IMG/VR virus record: IMGVR_UViG_3300012936_002527
Coordinates: 1 to 25,185 of that record
Direction: 5' to 3' (one strand)
DNA: 25,185 nt
From: a virus
Below the pieces are notes generated by a model. The model was not told the origin of the DNA and made no database searches. It saw only the letters and a program-made list of their open reading frames with translations. Every line of letters starts with the position of its first letter. Positions within the stretch are counted from its first letter, which is position 1. Positions 7,940 to 14,636 of the stretch are shown here, piece after piece. The position numbers and the translations under genes are program-made.

Positions 7940-8206
7940 ATGACAGAAAAAAATAACAGAATGTATATCACAAAGTTGGAAGCAGTTAAAGCTCAACTTC
8001 AAGCTGATATGACAAAAAATACTGAAGAACTTGCCAAATTAGAAGATGAGTTTGCTGATTTAAAATTAAATCCGTACGGAATTACTTCTATTGACTTTGC
8101 CAAAAGACAAGAACTATCAACAGATGTTCTTAAAATGGAAGGCACACTTATGGGTTTAGATTTAGCGATTGAAACCTATGAGGAAGAACATGGTAAGTCC
8201 GACTAA
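7940..8206 (+). CDS. Small coiled-coil protein (hypothetical)
   Basis: An 88-residue charged, helical protein with AAAGGA seven bases before the ATG. Residues about 10-45 (KLEAVKAQLQADMTKNTEEL, then AKLEDEFADLKL) have a heptad-like spacing of Leu/Val. A short turn (NPYGITSID) leads to a second helix (about 58-82), giving a helical-hairpin appearance. No enzymatic motif. It sits between the DUF6065-like gene and the first oxygenase and overlaps the latter's start. Possibly a small adaptor; function unknown. Confidence 0.65.
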   Translation: MTEKNNRMYITKLEAVKAQLQADMTKNTEELAKLEDEFADLKLNPYGITSIDFAKRQELSTDVLKMEGTLMGLDLAIETYEEEHGKSD

Positions 8207-8777
8207 TGAGGGAGGCATACACCTCTTTCCGCCTACAATTTGGAAATACAGTTATAACTTTCCATATGACGAAATAGAACAATCAATACAAGAAGTTTTT
8301 GATTCAGTTGAGAGAAATTCTAGTTTAGAAAAAGGCGCCGCCCTATCTACTGTAACTTTGCCTGAAAGACAGCAGCCCCACACTTGGGAAGAACTTGCTG
8401 AATTTCAAGAATGGCTAGGCATTAAGTTGACAGGAATAAAAGAAGAATTAAATTTTTACGAAAGACAATCTTCAGTAATTGGTTCTTGGTTTAATAGACA
8501 TTACAAGACAGGATATACTGAAGAGCATTGTCACAACTATAGTACGTTTGTAGCAAGTTGCTATATCAAATGCCCACCCGATAGCGGCAATATTGTTTTT
8601 AGAAATCCTTTAGAATATCACTTCTCAAACTTTCCTATAGTAAACGAAACACAAACATTGCAAGAAGTGCAATGTAAAACAGGAGATGTTATTATTTTTC
8701 CTAGTTGGTTAAAACACTTTGTTACAGAAAACAAAACAGACCAAGAAAGAATTGTAATGACTATTAATATTAAATAA
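8190..8777 (+). CDS. 2OG-Fe(II) oxygenase, 2OG-FeII_Oxy_5-like
   Basis: The start at 8190 (MVSPTNEGGIHLFPP) is chosen because GAGGA lies six bases upstream; an upstream ATG at 8169 would add seven residues with no such site. The 195-residue protein begins with the 'F/L-P-P-T-I-W' opening usual for this family. The core has H113-C-H115 followed by a beta strand, 'PPDSGNIVFRNP', then 'GDVIIFPSWLKH' with H176, and R187 in 'ERIVMTIN', the expected positions for iron and 2OG carboxylate binding. Members hydroxylate or otherwise oxidise unknown substrates. The H-C-H-N stretch is a variant of the H-x-H-x-N/S pattern, and ASCYIK replaces SGVYYL. It overlaps the preceding gene by 17 bases. Confidence 0.8.
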   Translation: MVSPTNEGGIHLFPPTIWKYSYNFPYDEIEQSIQEVFDSVERNSSLEKGAALSTVTLPERQQPHTWEELAEFQEWLGIKLTGIKEELNFYERQSSVIGSWFNRHYKTGYTEEHCHNYSTFVASCYIKCPPDSGNIVFRNPLEYHFSNFPIVNETQTLQEVQCKTGDVIIFPSWLKHFVTENKTDQERIVMTINIK

Positions 8778-9580
8778 TGGACTTTAAAATTTGTTATCCA
8801 GATGCAAACACTATCGATAGTGTTATAAAGGTAAAGTCCTTAGAGGACTTTAAAGCCGAGTACTTTGACTTAGGTGAAGGTATTGGATATTGGATTGCTG
8901 ATAATCCTTTTTATGATGACGGCTTTAATTTTTTTAAAGGCTTAGTAAAGTCTTTTCCTATTGTAAAAGATAACAATGCAGAAGGTAATTTAGATCCTAA
9001 TCCATTTGATACAATACATTTACCAGACTGGACATATAAAAATATATGTTTCTTATTGCGTGATTTTTATTTAAAAAATGTAGAAAGCAATATGTTTGAT
9101 CCGCAAATACATGAATGGGGTAATGTATATTACAAAGAAAGAGCTAAACCTATTAGTTGCTGGCGAATTCCGCATGTTGATTATCCTAAAGGTTTAGTAG
9201 GTAATTTATGGTTTACAGGACACGACTTAGTAGATTCTTGTACAAAACTTTACAAGTACGAAGGAACTGTAAAAGATAGTCTATACGATTTTCAAACAGA
9301 TAAAGATCATCCTATGTATGAGCGTTGGTCACAAATTGCAGATAATCCACAAAGAGCAGATGCTTGGTTCAATATGTCAGACGAAGAATTAGCACAATGG
9401 GGATTTAAGTATATGGGATCAGCGCCATCAATAGAAGGCAAAATGACAATGTATAGAGCAGATATTAGTCATGCAGCAGTTATTTCATCTAATGTAGATT
9501 TTAGATGGAGTCATACATTTGCATTTTCAGATGATTTTCCGCCTGAAGTTAGAATGGGCGACTTGGAGTTAAGGTTATGA
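8777..9580 (+). CDS. 2OG-Fe(II) oxygenase-like protein, long variant
   Basis: A 267-residue protein whose ATG overlaps the preceding stop (TAATG), so translation is likely coupled. A double-stranded beta-helix centre is suggested by H133-V-D135 in 'WRIPHVDYPKGLVGNLWFT', a distal H232 in 'RADISHAAVIS', and R243 in 'VDFRWSHTFAF', the HxD...H...R order of 2OG oxygenases. Between HxD and the distal His is an unusually long, acidic, Trp-containing insertion (about residues 150-225) that would form a lid or substrate loop. The first 110 residues are a separate helical and aromatic region. The specific subfamily is not recognised. Substrate unknown. Confidence 0.7.
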   Translation: MDFKICYPDANTIDSVIKVKSLEDFKAEYFDLGEGIGYWIADNPFYDDGFNFFKGLVKSFPIVKDNNAEGNLDPNPFDTIHLPDWTYKNICFLLRDFYLKNVESNMFDPQIHEWGNVYYKERAKPISCWRIPHVDYPKGLVGNLWFTGHDLVDSCTKLYKYEGTVKDSLYDFQTDKDHPMYERWSQIADNPQRADAWFNMSDEELAQWGFKYMGSAPSIEGKMTMYRADISHAAVISSNVDFRWSHTFAFSDDFPPEVRMGDLELRL

Positions 9581-10203
9581 TGAATATGGATATGTTCTTT
9601 CCTACTCCAGTTTGGTGGGAGCAAACAGAACTAGACAATACAGATATGCTAAAACTTTGTTATCAACTGCACAAAGAAGATGACAATGGAAGAGTATTAA
9701 GTAATCAAGGAGGCTGGCAATCAAAAGATTTTAGGCCTGATGCATACGAATCAATGAAACCATTGCACGATGCAATTATGCAACAAGCACATCAGTGTAT
9801 TAGAGATTACGGTTATTACGAAGAATATTGTTATCCTATAATGGAAAACTTTTGGTTTAATATTAACAAGCAAGGTAATACTAATTCGGTACATATACAC
9901 GATAATAGTTTTATATCTGGTGTGTACTATGTAAGTGCAAAGCCAGGACAGGGTAATTTAAATGTTTACAAAAATCATATGCAAGATTTTATTATTGCAT
10001 CAGCAGCACCAATGAAAAACTATACACCTATTAGTGCAGCAGCAATTGCTTATGAACCAGTATCAAGTAAATTAATATTGTTTCCAGGTTGGTTGCCGCA
10101 TGGTGTTGAAAGAAATACAACAGAAGAAGATAGAGTAAGTGTATCTTTTAATGTTAAATTAATAAGGACAGATGATGAACGACTTCAGCAGAAGAATACT
10201 TAG
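9577..10203 (+). CDS. 2OG-Fe(II) oxygenase, 2OG-FeII_Oxy_5 family
   Basis: A 208-residue protein overlapping the previous gene by four bases (ATGA). It has the textbook layout of this family: 'FFPTPVWW' at the start, 'FWFNINKQGNTNSVHIHDNSF' with H106-I-H108, then 'SGVYYVSAKPGQGNLNVY', then 'LILFPGWLPHGVERN' with H175, and R186 in 'EEDRVSVSFNV'. These are the expected iron and 2OG-binding residues. It is a paralogue of the oxygenases at 8190 and 19774 and the best conserved of the three. The last ten residues overlap the following gene in another frame. Predicted soluble dioxygenase; substrate unknown. Confidence 0.88.
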   Translation: MMNMDMFFPTPVWWEQTELDNTDMLKLCYQLHKEDDNGRVLSNQGGWQSKDFRPDAYESMKPLHDAIMQQAHQCIRDYGYYEEYCYPIMENFWFNINKQGNTNSVHIHDNSFISGVYYVSAKPGQGNLNVYKNHMQDFIIASAAPMKNYTPISAAAIAYEPVSSKLILFPGWLPHGVERNTTEEDRVSVSFNVKLIRTDDERLQQKNT

Positions 10204-10891
10204 CGAAACAAACTTAGCGTTTGAAGATAAGCCACACTTCTTTAAGAAGTTGCTTGACAATCCTAGCGAATTGGTTACTTGGCAAGATATTGAACAGCAC
10301 ACAAACAAAACAGAACGTTATAACTTTGAACTTATAAGTCCAGATAGCAGTAAAATTGAAATACCTGTTAGTAGAAAAAATTGGATTTATGATAGAGGTG
10401 TGCAAGATAAAGGTTTTATATTTGATAAAGTAAATGCTGGTTACGGATTAATCTGTTTAGATTACGGATTTCATAATCAAAAAACAATGGATTTTTTAAA
10501 CGTATTTGAAAATATGTTTAGTATACATGCTGCAATACATGTGTATTGTGGGCTAAAAGATTCTAAGTCTTTTACAATACATGATGATTATCCTTGTAAT
10601 TTTATTATTCAAGCAGAAGGAAAAACTAGATGGAAAGTGTATAAAAATAAAATTTCTTACATGCACAGAACAGGATTAATGAATGGTAAGTTACAAGATA
10701 AAGACATGGAAGTAGATATTGACGTAGAATTAGAACCGGGAGATGCATTATATATTCCCTCAAGACAGTATCATTGTGCATATCCTAAAGGCAAACGAAT
10801 ATCTCTAAGTATTCCATGCTGGCAGAAACTGCCAACAGAGCCTATGGAAAATGCAGTAGATAGAAATTATTATAGGATCAACAATGTTTAA
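10172..10891 (+). CDS. JmjC/cupin-type 2OG oxygenase-like protein
   Basis: A 239-residue protein starting inside the end of the preceding gene (32-base overlap), with AAGGA in 'aataaggacagATG'. The centre reads 'SFTIHDDYPCNFIIQAEGKTRWKVY' (H137 and D139), then 'LEPGDALYIPSRQYHCAYP' with H201. The H-x-D, Q-x-x-G-K-x-R-W and P-G-D-x-L-Y-I-P-x-x-x-x-H order is the signature of JmjC/cupin_4 proteins such as the ribosomal oxygenase RoxA, which hydroxylates a ribosomal-protein arginine. It is shorter than RoxA and seems to lack the C-terminal dimerisation and winged-helix parts. This is the operon member whose family most often acts on proteins. Its phage substrate is unknown. Confidence 0.82.
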   Translation: MMNDFSRRILSETNLAFEDKPHFFKKLLDNPSELVTWQDIEQHTNKTERYNFELISPDSSKIEIPVSRKNWIYDRGVQDKGFIFDKVNAGYGLICLDYGFHNQKTMDFLNVFENMFSIHAAIHVYCGLKDSKSFTIHDDYPCNFIIQAEGKTRWKVYKNKISYMHRTGLMNGKLQDKDMEVDIDVELEPGDALYIPSRQYHCAYPKGKRISLSIPCWQKLPTEPMENAVDRNYYRINNV

Positions 10892-11465
10892 ACCGATTGA
10901 AATAGAAAATGTAATCGAAAAAGATTACCAAAAACAAATATTTGATGTAGTGACTGATATCACTTTTGATTGGCATTTTATGGAAGATACAACATTTGAA
11001 AAGAAGGATACTCTTAATACATCTACACCTAGTTTTGCAAATCTAGTATATCATCCTAACAATAAAGAAAATCCAGGATTAGAATTTTTTACTCCGTTGT
11101 TACAGAATACTTGTGCAAAAGCAGGTTTAGAACTAGACCAACTGTTACGTATGCGCTTAGGCTTTTTACTTAATACAAAGTATATGATGCCGCATGTAAG
11201 ATATCAGCATAACACACCGCATGTAGATTTTGAAGTAGATCATTATACTGCATGTTACTATGTTAATGAGTGTGATGGTGAAACTGTTGTATTTCACGAA
11301 ACAGAAGAGGCAGAAAAATACAAGCCTCTGCATAAAAGTATGCCACAGCAAGGTAAAGTACTAGTATTCAACGGAAGAAACTATCATGCAAGTACATGTC
11401 CTAAGATGTTTACAAAAAGGATTGTAATGACTATGAACTTTACAGCGAGACAAATAGATGGATAA
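10884..11465 (+). CDS. 2OG-Fe(II) oxygenase (paralogue of the 12668 gene)
   Basis: A 193-residue protein, start overlapping the preceding gene by eight bases. Metal and cosubstrate residues are clear: H113-V-D115 in 'NTPHVDFEVDHYTACYYVNE', a strand 'CDGETVVFHE', then 'PQQGKVLVFNGRNYHAS' with H168, and R179 in 'KRIVMTMNF'. This is a complete HxD...H...R set. Architecture and phrase order (HxD - YYVN(E/D)CDG(E/D)T - F-x-G-x-x-Y-H) closely match the gene at 12668, so the two are paralogues flanking the DUF6445-like pair. Predicted soluble dioxygenase; substrate unknown. Confidence 0.85.
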   Translation: MFKPIEIENVIEKDYQKQIFDVVTDITFDWHFMEDTTFEKKDTLNTSTPSFANLVYHPNNKENPGLEFFTPLLQNTCAKAGLELDQLLRMRLGFLLNTKYMMPHVRYQHNTPHVDFEVDHYTACYYVNECDGETVVFHETEEAEKYKPLHKSMPQQGKVLVFNGRNYHASTCPKMFTKRIVMTMNFTARQIDG

Positions 11466-12165
11466 AGAGCAGTATATAAACGAATTACTAGAGCGTGACA
11501 AACAATCTAGTTCTCGTATTGTTTCTCAAAATCTAAAAGATAGATTTACATATCCTTACCTACCTACTATGGTAGTTGATAATTTTTATGAAGAGCCTGA
11601 TCAAGTAAGAGAATATGCACTTAGTTTAGAATACTTTAAAGGTGATAGAGGAAGTTGGCCGGGTGTAAGAACTAAACTGTTTCATGAATTTGATCAAAAA
11701 AGTTTAGACTTTTTTAGTAAAAAATTATTAGTATATCTTAAAGATTATGGTTATACAGGATTTGACGAAATACAAACAGCGTTTCATAGTACACCAGAAT
11801 CATACACACGTGGCTGGGTACACGACGATGATCCTAAATTAAATGTAGCAGGAGTTGTATACTTAAACAAAGAAGCACCTCAAGGAACAGGAACAGTAAT
11901 ATACGAAGATATGGATTTTGATGGTGGCAAATATGCAGAAGTGTTTATGCAAGATGTATTAGATGTTCCAGCAAAAGAAAAAGAAGAATTTAATCAAATA
12001 CGCGAAGCACAAGTTGCAGAATTTAAAAAGACAGTAACAATGGAAAGTGTATATAACAGAGCTATTATTTTTGATACTAGGCTTTGGCATAGTCCTGAAT
12101 ACTTTTATGGTAATACTATTAAAGACTCAAGGCTTACACAAGTATTTTTTGCGAGGGCAATATGA
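11458..12165 (+). CDS. DUF6445-like 2OG oxygenase-fold protein
   Basis: A 235-residue protein overlapping the preceding gene by eight bases. Near residue 39 it has 'VVDNFYEEPDQVREYAL', followed by 'WPGVRT', the opening that characterises DUF6445-type proteins. A probable oxygenase site follows: H122-D-D124 in 'GWVHDDDPKLNVAGVVYLN', H211 in 'TRLWHSPEYFYG' and R225 in 'DSRLTQVFF'. Between 150 and 195 is a helical insert rich in Glu/Lys. All three cosubstrate/metal positions are present, so it is predicted active. It is followed directly by a shorter paralogue lacking these residues. Confidence 0.78.
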   Translation: MDKEQYINELLERDKQSSSRIVSQNLKDRFTYPYLPTMVVDNFYEEPDQVREYALSLEYFKGDRGSWPGVRTKLFHEFDQKSLDFFSKKLLVYLKDYGYTGFDEIQTAFHSTPESYTRGWVHDDDPKLNVAGVVYLNKEAPQGTGTVIYEDMDFDGGKYAEVFMQDVLDVPAKEKEEFNQIREAQVAEFKKTVTMESVYNRAIIFDTRLWHSPEYFYGNTIKDSRLTQVFFARAI

Positions 12166-12671
12166 TTAGAAATATTACACAACCTGTAAAAGTTATTGAC
12201 AACTTCTTTGAGCAGCCTTGGCTAGTAGAACATCATGCAAATAAACAAGAGTTTGTTGACCAAGATAATTCTGTTTTTCCAGGATCACGTTCAGCAACAC
12301 TAGATGAACTTGATATAGATATGTTTGAAAGATTACTAGGTAAACTTATTAAACATGTGCTTGGTAAAGAAATGTTTACATTCTTACATTGCGAATATCA
12401 AAAAATGAATGAAAGATGTATTGATCAAATTAAACAAATCAGCACACAAGCAAATATTGCTGGTACAGTATTTTTAACAGAAAACACCGAACTAGATTCT
12501 GGTATTTGTTTTTATGATAATAAACATAATCCTACAATAAACATAGAAAATGTTTACAACAGATGTGTACTATGGGATCCTAAAGAACATTATAAAATTC
12601 TAAAATACAAACCAAATACACTTATGTTAACGTTTTACGGAACAGCAGTACAGAGGTATCCAACACAATGA
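12162..12671 (+). CDS. Shortened DUF6445-like paralogue lacking the metal site (probable pseudoenzyme)
   Basis: A 169-residue protein joined to the preceding gene by ATGA. It shares the family opening ('KVIDNFFEQPWLVEHHA', then FPGSRS), the strand 'NIAGTVFLT' and the closing 'RCVLW ... LMLTFYG', so it is a paralogue of the gene at 11458. Aligned on those strands, the HxD motif is replaced (K91-Q-I93), the distal His is replaced by D139 (LWD for LWH), and the Arg by T153; the last two keep the same 14-residue spacing. The helical insert is also lost. The reading frame is intact, so it is not an obvious pseudogene. It probably keeps a structural, regulatory or partner role without Fe/2OG catalysis. 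Confidence 0.7.
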   Translation: MIRNITQPVKVIDNFFEQPWLVEHHANKQEFVDQDNSVFPGSRSATLDELDIDMFERLLGKLIKHVLGKEMFTFLHCEYQKMNERCIDQIKQISTQANIAGTVFLTENTELDSGICFYDNKHNPTINIENVYNRCVLWDPKEHYKILKYKPNTLMLTFYGTAVQRYPTQ

Positions 12672-13279
12672 CAAATGATATTTTAATACTTGATGATGTA
12701 ATTCCTAAAGATTATTCAGACCATATTAGAACATTATTAACTGGGTGGGAATTTGGTTGGGTCTTTAATCAGAACATGGTTTCTCCTGATGCAGAACTAC
12801 AAGGTGAAAGCAATCATGCAGGTTTTAATCACTTCTTTTACGAAAAACAACAAGCAGTAAGCCAACACTTTAATTTTATATATCCGCTTGTTTTAAGCAT
12901 TACTAGTGCGTCTAAGACGCCGTATAACAGGTTAATACGCATGAGAGCTAACTTGACCCTACCTAACAAAACAAGCACGTTAGAATACCATATGCCGCAC
13001 ATAGACAGCTTCTTTGAACATTGGAATGCAATTTATTATGTAAACGATTGTGACGGTGATACTATTATTTTTAATGAAACAAATGATACTTATGATCCTG
13101 GTACTGATGATATTATGCGTATCAAAGAGAACAAGTTTACAATTAAAGAACGTGTTACACCTAAGCAAGGTAGAGTAGTTGTATTCCCAGGAAAGTATTA
13201 TCATACTAGCAGTTATTGTAAAGATTCTGCATATAGAGCTGTTATTAACATTAATTTAGATAGGGTTCAACTAGGATGA
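12668..13279 (+). CDS. 2OG-Fe(II) oxygenase (paralogue of the 10884 gene)
   Basis: A 203-residue protein joined by ATGA to the previous gene. Catalytic set: H111-I-D113 in 'EYHMPHIDSFFEHWNAIYYV', then 'NDCDGDTIIFNE', then 'PKQGRVVVFPGKYYHTSS' with H179, and R190 in 'AYRAVININL'. The order and wording match the oxygenase at 10884, with a longer loop (about residues 137-163) between the two halves of the barrel. The loop is rich in Asp and Lys and probably shapes substrate entry. Predicted active soluble dioxygenase; substrate unknown. Confidence 0.85.
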   Translation: MTNDILILDDVIPKDYSDHIRTLLTGWEFGWVFNQNMVSPDAELQGESNHAGFNHFFYEKQQAVSQHFNFIYPLVLSITSASKTPYNRLIRMRANLTLPNKTSTLEYHMPHIDSFFEHWNAIYYVNDCDGDTIIFNETNDTYDPGTDDIMRIKENKFTIKERVTPKQGRVVVFPGKYYHTSSYCKDSAYRAVININLDRVQLG

Positions 13280-13833
13280 GCGAATACTACTTACACCAAA
13301 GTCAATATATAATCGAGAATAAGACTCAGATTTTTGATCATTTAGATAACGCACATGGTGTTTTTAAGAAAATATTTTCTGATAATAATGACAGCACATG
13401 GTCATATAATTTGTACAATGTGTTTGCACTAACTGCACCTAGCACTATTTTTTATAACATATATAAAGAGCTTGGAACATTTGTAAGAAGTAATATAGGT
13501 GATGATCGACCACTGTGGATACAAGCATGGTTAAACTATCATAGACCAGATGAATGCTTAACACGACACGGACACGAATTTGATTGGCACGGATATATTA
13601 GCATTGATCCTAAAAGTACACAAACTATATTTGATAATTGGACTATTGATAACAAGCCAGGTCAAATATATTTAGGACCAGGACATGCTGAACACGAAGT
13701 TAAAGTACTAGAACCATATGAAGGTTATAGAACAACAATAGGGTTTGATGTACATTCAATACCAAATAATTCTTTTATTAGAAATTATGAAGAAAGACCT
13801 TTTGGTAATATGGGGTTAATGCCACTGCTATGA
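13276..13833 (+). CDS. 2OG-Fe(II) oxygenase-like protein
   Basis: A 185-residue protein joined by ATGA to the previous gene. The core 'WIQAWLNYHRPDECLTRHGH' followed by EFDWHGYISIDPKSTQTIF contains H98-G-H100 and a nearby HGY. 'GQIYLGPGHAEHEVKVLEPY' then supplies the distal His (H137 or H140), and R152 (YRTTIGFDV) fits the 2OG carboxylate position. The 'HGYISID' plus 'IYLGPG...H.V' combination recurs in oxygenases of marine T4-like phages, as I recall it. The H-x-H in place of H-x-D is a family variant rather than obvious decay. Substrate unknown. Confidence 0.75.
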   Translation: MSEYYLHQSQYIIENKTQIFDHLDNAHGVFKKIFSDNNDSTWSYNLYNVFALTAPSTIFYNIYKELGTFVRSNIGDDRPLWIQAWLNYHRPDECLTRHGHEFDWHGYISIDPKSTQTIFDNWTIDNKPGQIYLGPGHAEHEVKVLEPYEGYRTTIGFDVHSIPNNSFIRNYEERPFGNMGLMPLL

Positions 13834-14456
13834 TAGAAGATTACAAAATTATACGAGGCGCAGTATCAACAGAACTCTGCGAATTTCTTGCATTAGAGTA
13901 CGAAATGATGGAAGAAGTTTGTAAAGTATTGTATGCTGGTGCCGACTTATCTGACCTTGAAGAAAACACTTTTGCGAGATACGCTCCCTTGATGTTTGAA
14001 ACATTGATGGTAAAACTAAATCCTTTGGTTGCAAAAGAATGGGGTCATGAGTTAGTGCCAGTGTACTCTTATGCTAGGATATATTATAAAGGTTCGCAAC
14101 TTAAAAAACACTTTGACAGACCTAGCTCTGAAGTATCAGTATCAGTTGCAATATCAAAAGAACCAGAATACAATTGGCCAATATACATTAAAAATGAAGA
14201 TGGTGTTGAACACGAGATTAATTTAGATGTTGGTGATATTGTTATATACAGTGGACGTAGGCACGAACACTGGAGAAACCCGTATGAGGGTAACAAAGTA
14301 GTACAAGCGTTTCTACAGTACGTAGAAGCCGATGGACCATATTCACATTTAAAATGGGATACGAAACCAGCATTAGGACTTCCTGCAGAATTTGTTCGTC
14401 AAGAGATAAAAGACGAAGTGCAGAATGTTAAAGATATGCTTGGATTTAAGCGTTAA
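13830..14456 (+). CDS. 2OG-Fe(II) oxygenase, prolyl-4-hydroxylase-like fold
   Basis: A 208-residue protein joined by ATGA, last gene of the plus-strand operon. It has 'YARIYYKGSQLKKHFDRPSS' with H94-F-D96, then 'INLDVGDIVIYSGRRHEHWR' with the distal His (H145 or H147), then K156 in 'NKVVQAFLQYV'. A Lys rather than Arg for 2OG binding is normal in P4H-like enzymes. The N-terminal 45 residues are helical and the last 30 charged. Its stop codon abuts the stop of the convergent small gene with no base between them and no visible terminator. Confidence 0.82.
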   Translation: MIEDYKIIRGAVSTELCEFLALEYEMMEEVCKVLYAGADLSDLEENTFARYAPLMFETLMVKLNPLVAKEWGHELVPVYSYARIYYKGSQLKKHFDRPSSEVSVSVAISKEPEYNWPIYIKNEDGVEHEINLDVGDIVIYSGRRHEHWRNPYEGNKVVQAFLQYVEADGPYSHLKWDTKPALGLPAEFVRQEIKDEVQNVKDMLGFKR

Positions 14457-14615
14457 TTAGTCGCTGACTTTAGTAGGGCCTGCAACGATTTTTGCTGGAC
14501 CGTGACGCTCTTCAAAGATTTTTGCCGCTGCTTCTTTACTTGGTGCTTCACAAGTGTCCTGAGTAATAGGCGCTTTACCTACCTCTTTTCTAATAATCAT
14601 TTTGTAAGTTGCCAT
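14457..14615 (-). CDS. Small 52-residue phage protein
   Basis: An ATG at 14615 opens a 52-codon frame on the minus strand, ending with TAA at 14457. The protein starts MATYKMIIRKEVGKAPITQD and continues to 'APSKEAAAKIFEERHGPAKIVAG', a beta-beta-alpha-beta-like pattern with an amphipathic helix (about 26-37). AGGAG lies upstream at suitable distance and a GATAAATA motif 22 bases before the start. It is the last gene of the minus-strand operon, 21 bases after the halogenase. Coding potential is supported by the ribosome-binding site, the motif and exact abutment with the opposing gene. Function unknown; such tiny A/K/E-rich proteins are common in T4-like phages. Confidence 0.7.
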   Translation of the reverse strand: MATYKMIIRKEVGKAPITQDTCEAPSKEAAAKIFEERHGPAKIVAGPTKVSD

Positions 14616-14636
14616 ATTTGTATAACTCCTATATCT

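Noticed and set aside
8169-8189. Upstream start (8169) for the first plus-strand oxygenase
   Set aside because: No ribosome-binding sequence at proper spacing, whereas GAGGA stands six bases before the ATG at 8190.
12162-12671. Degenerate oxygenase called as a pseudogene
   Set aside because: The frame is complete, coupled at both ends and keeps fold phrases; loss of the metal site alone fits a pseudoenzyme better than a broken gene.
14457-14615. The 52-residue protein as a RiPP precursor for the halogenases and oxygenases
   Set aside because: It has one Tyr, one Cys, no Trp, no leader/core boundary or repeated core, and a regular alpha/beta pattern like ordinary small phage proteins. Neighbourhood alone is not enough.
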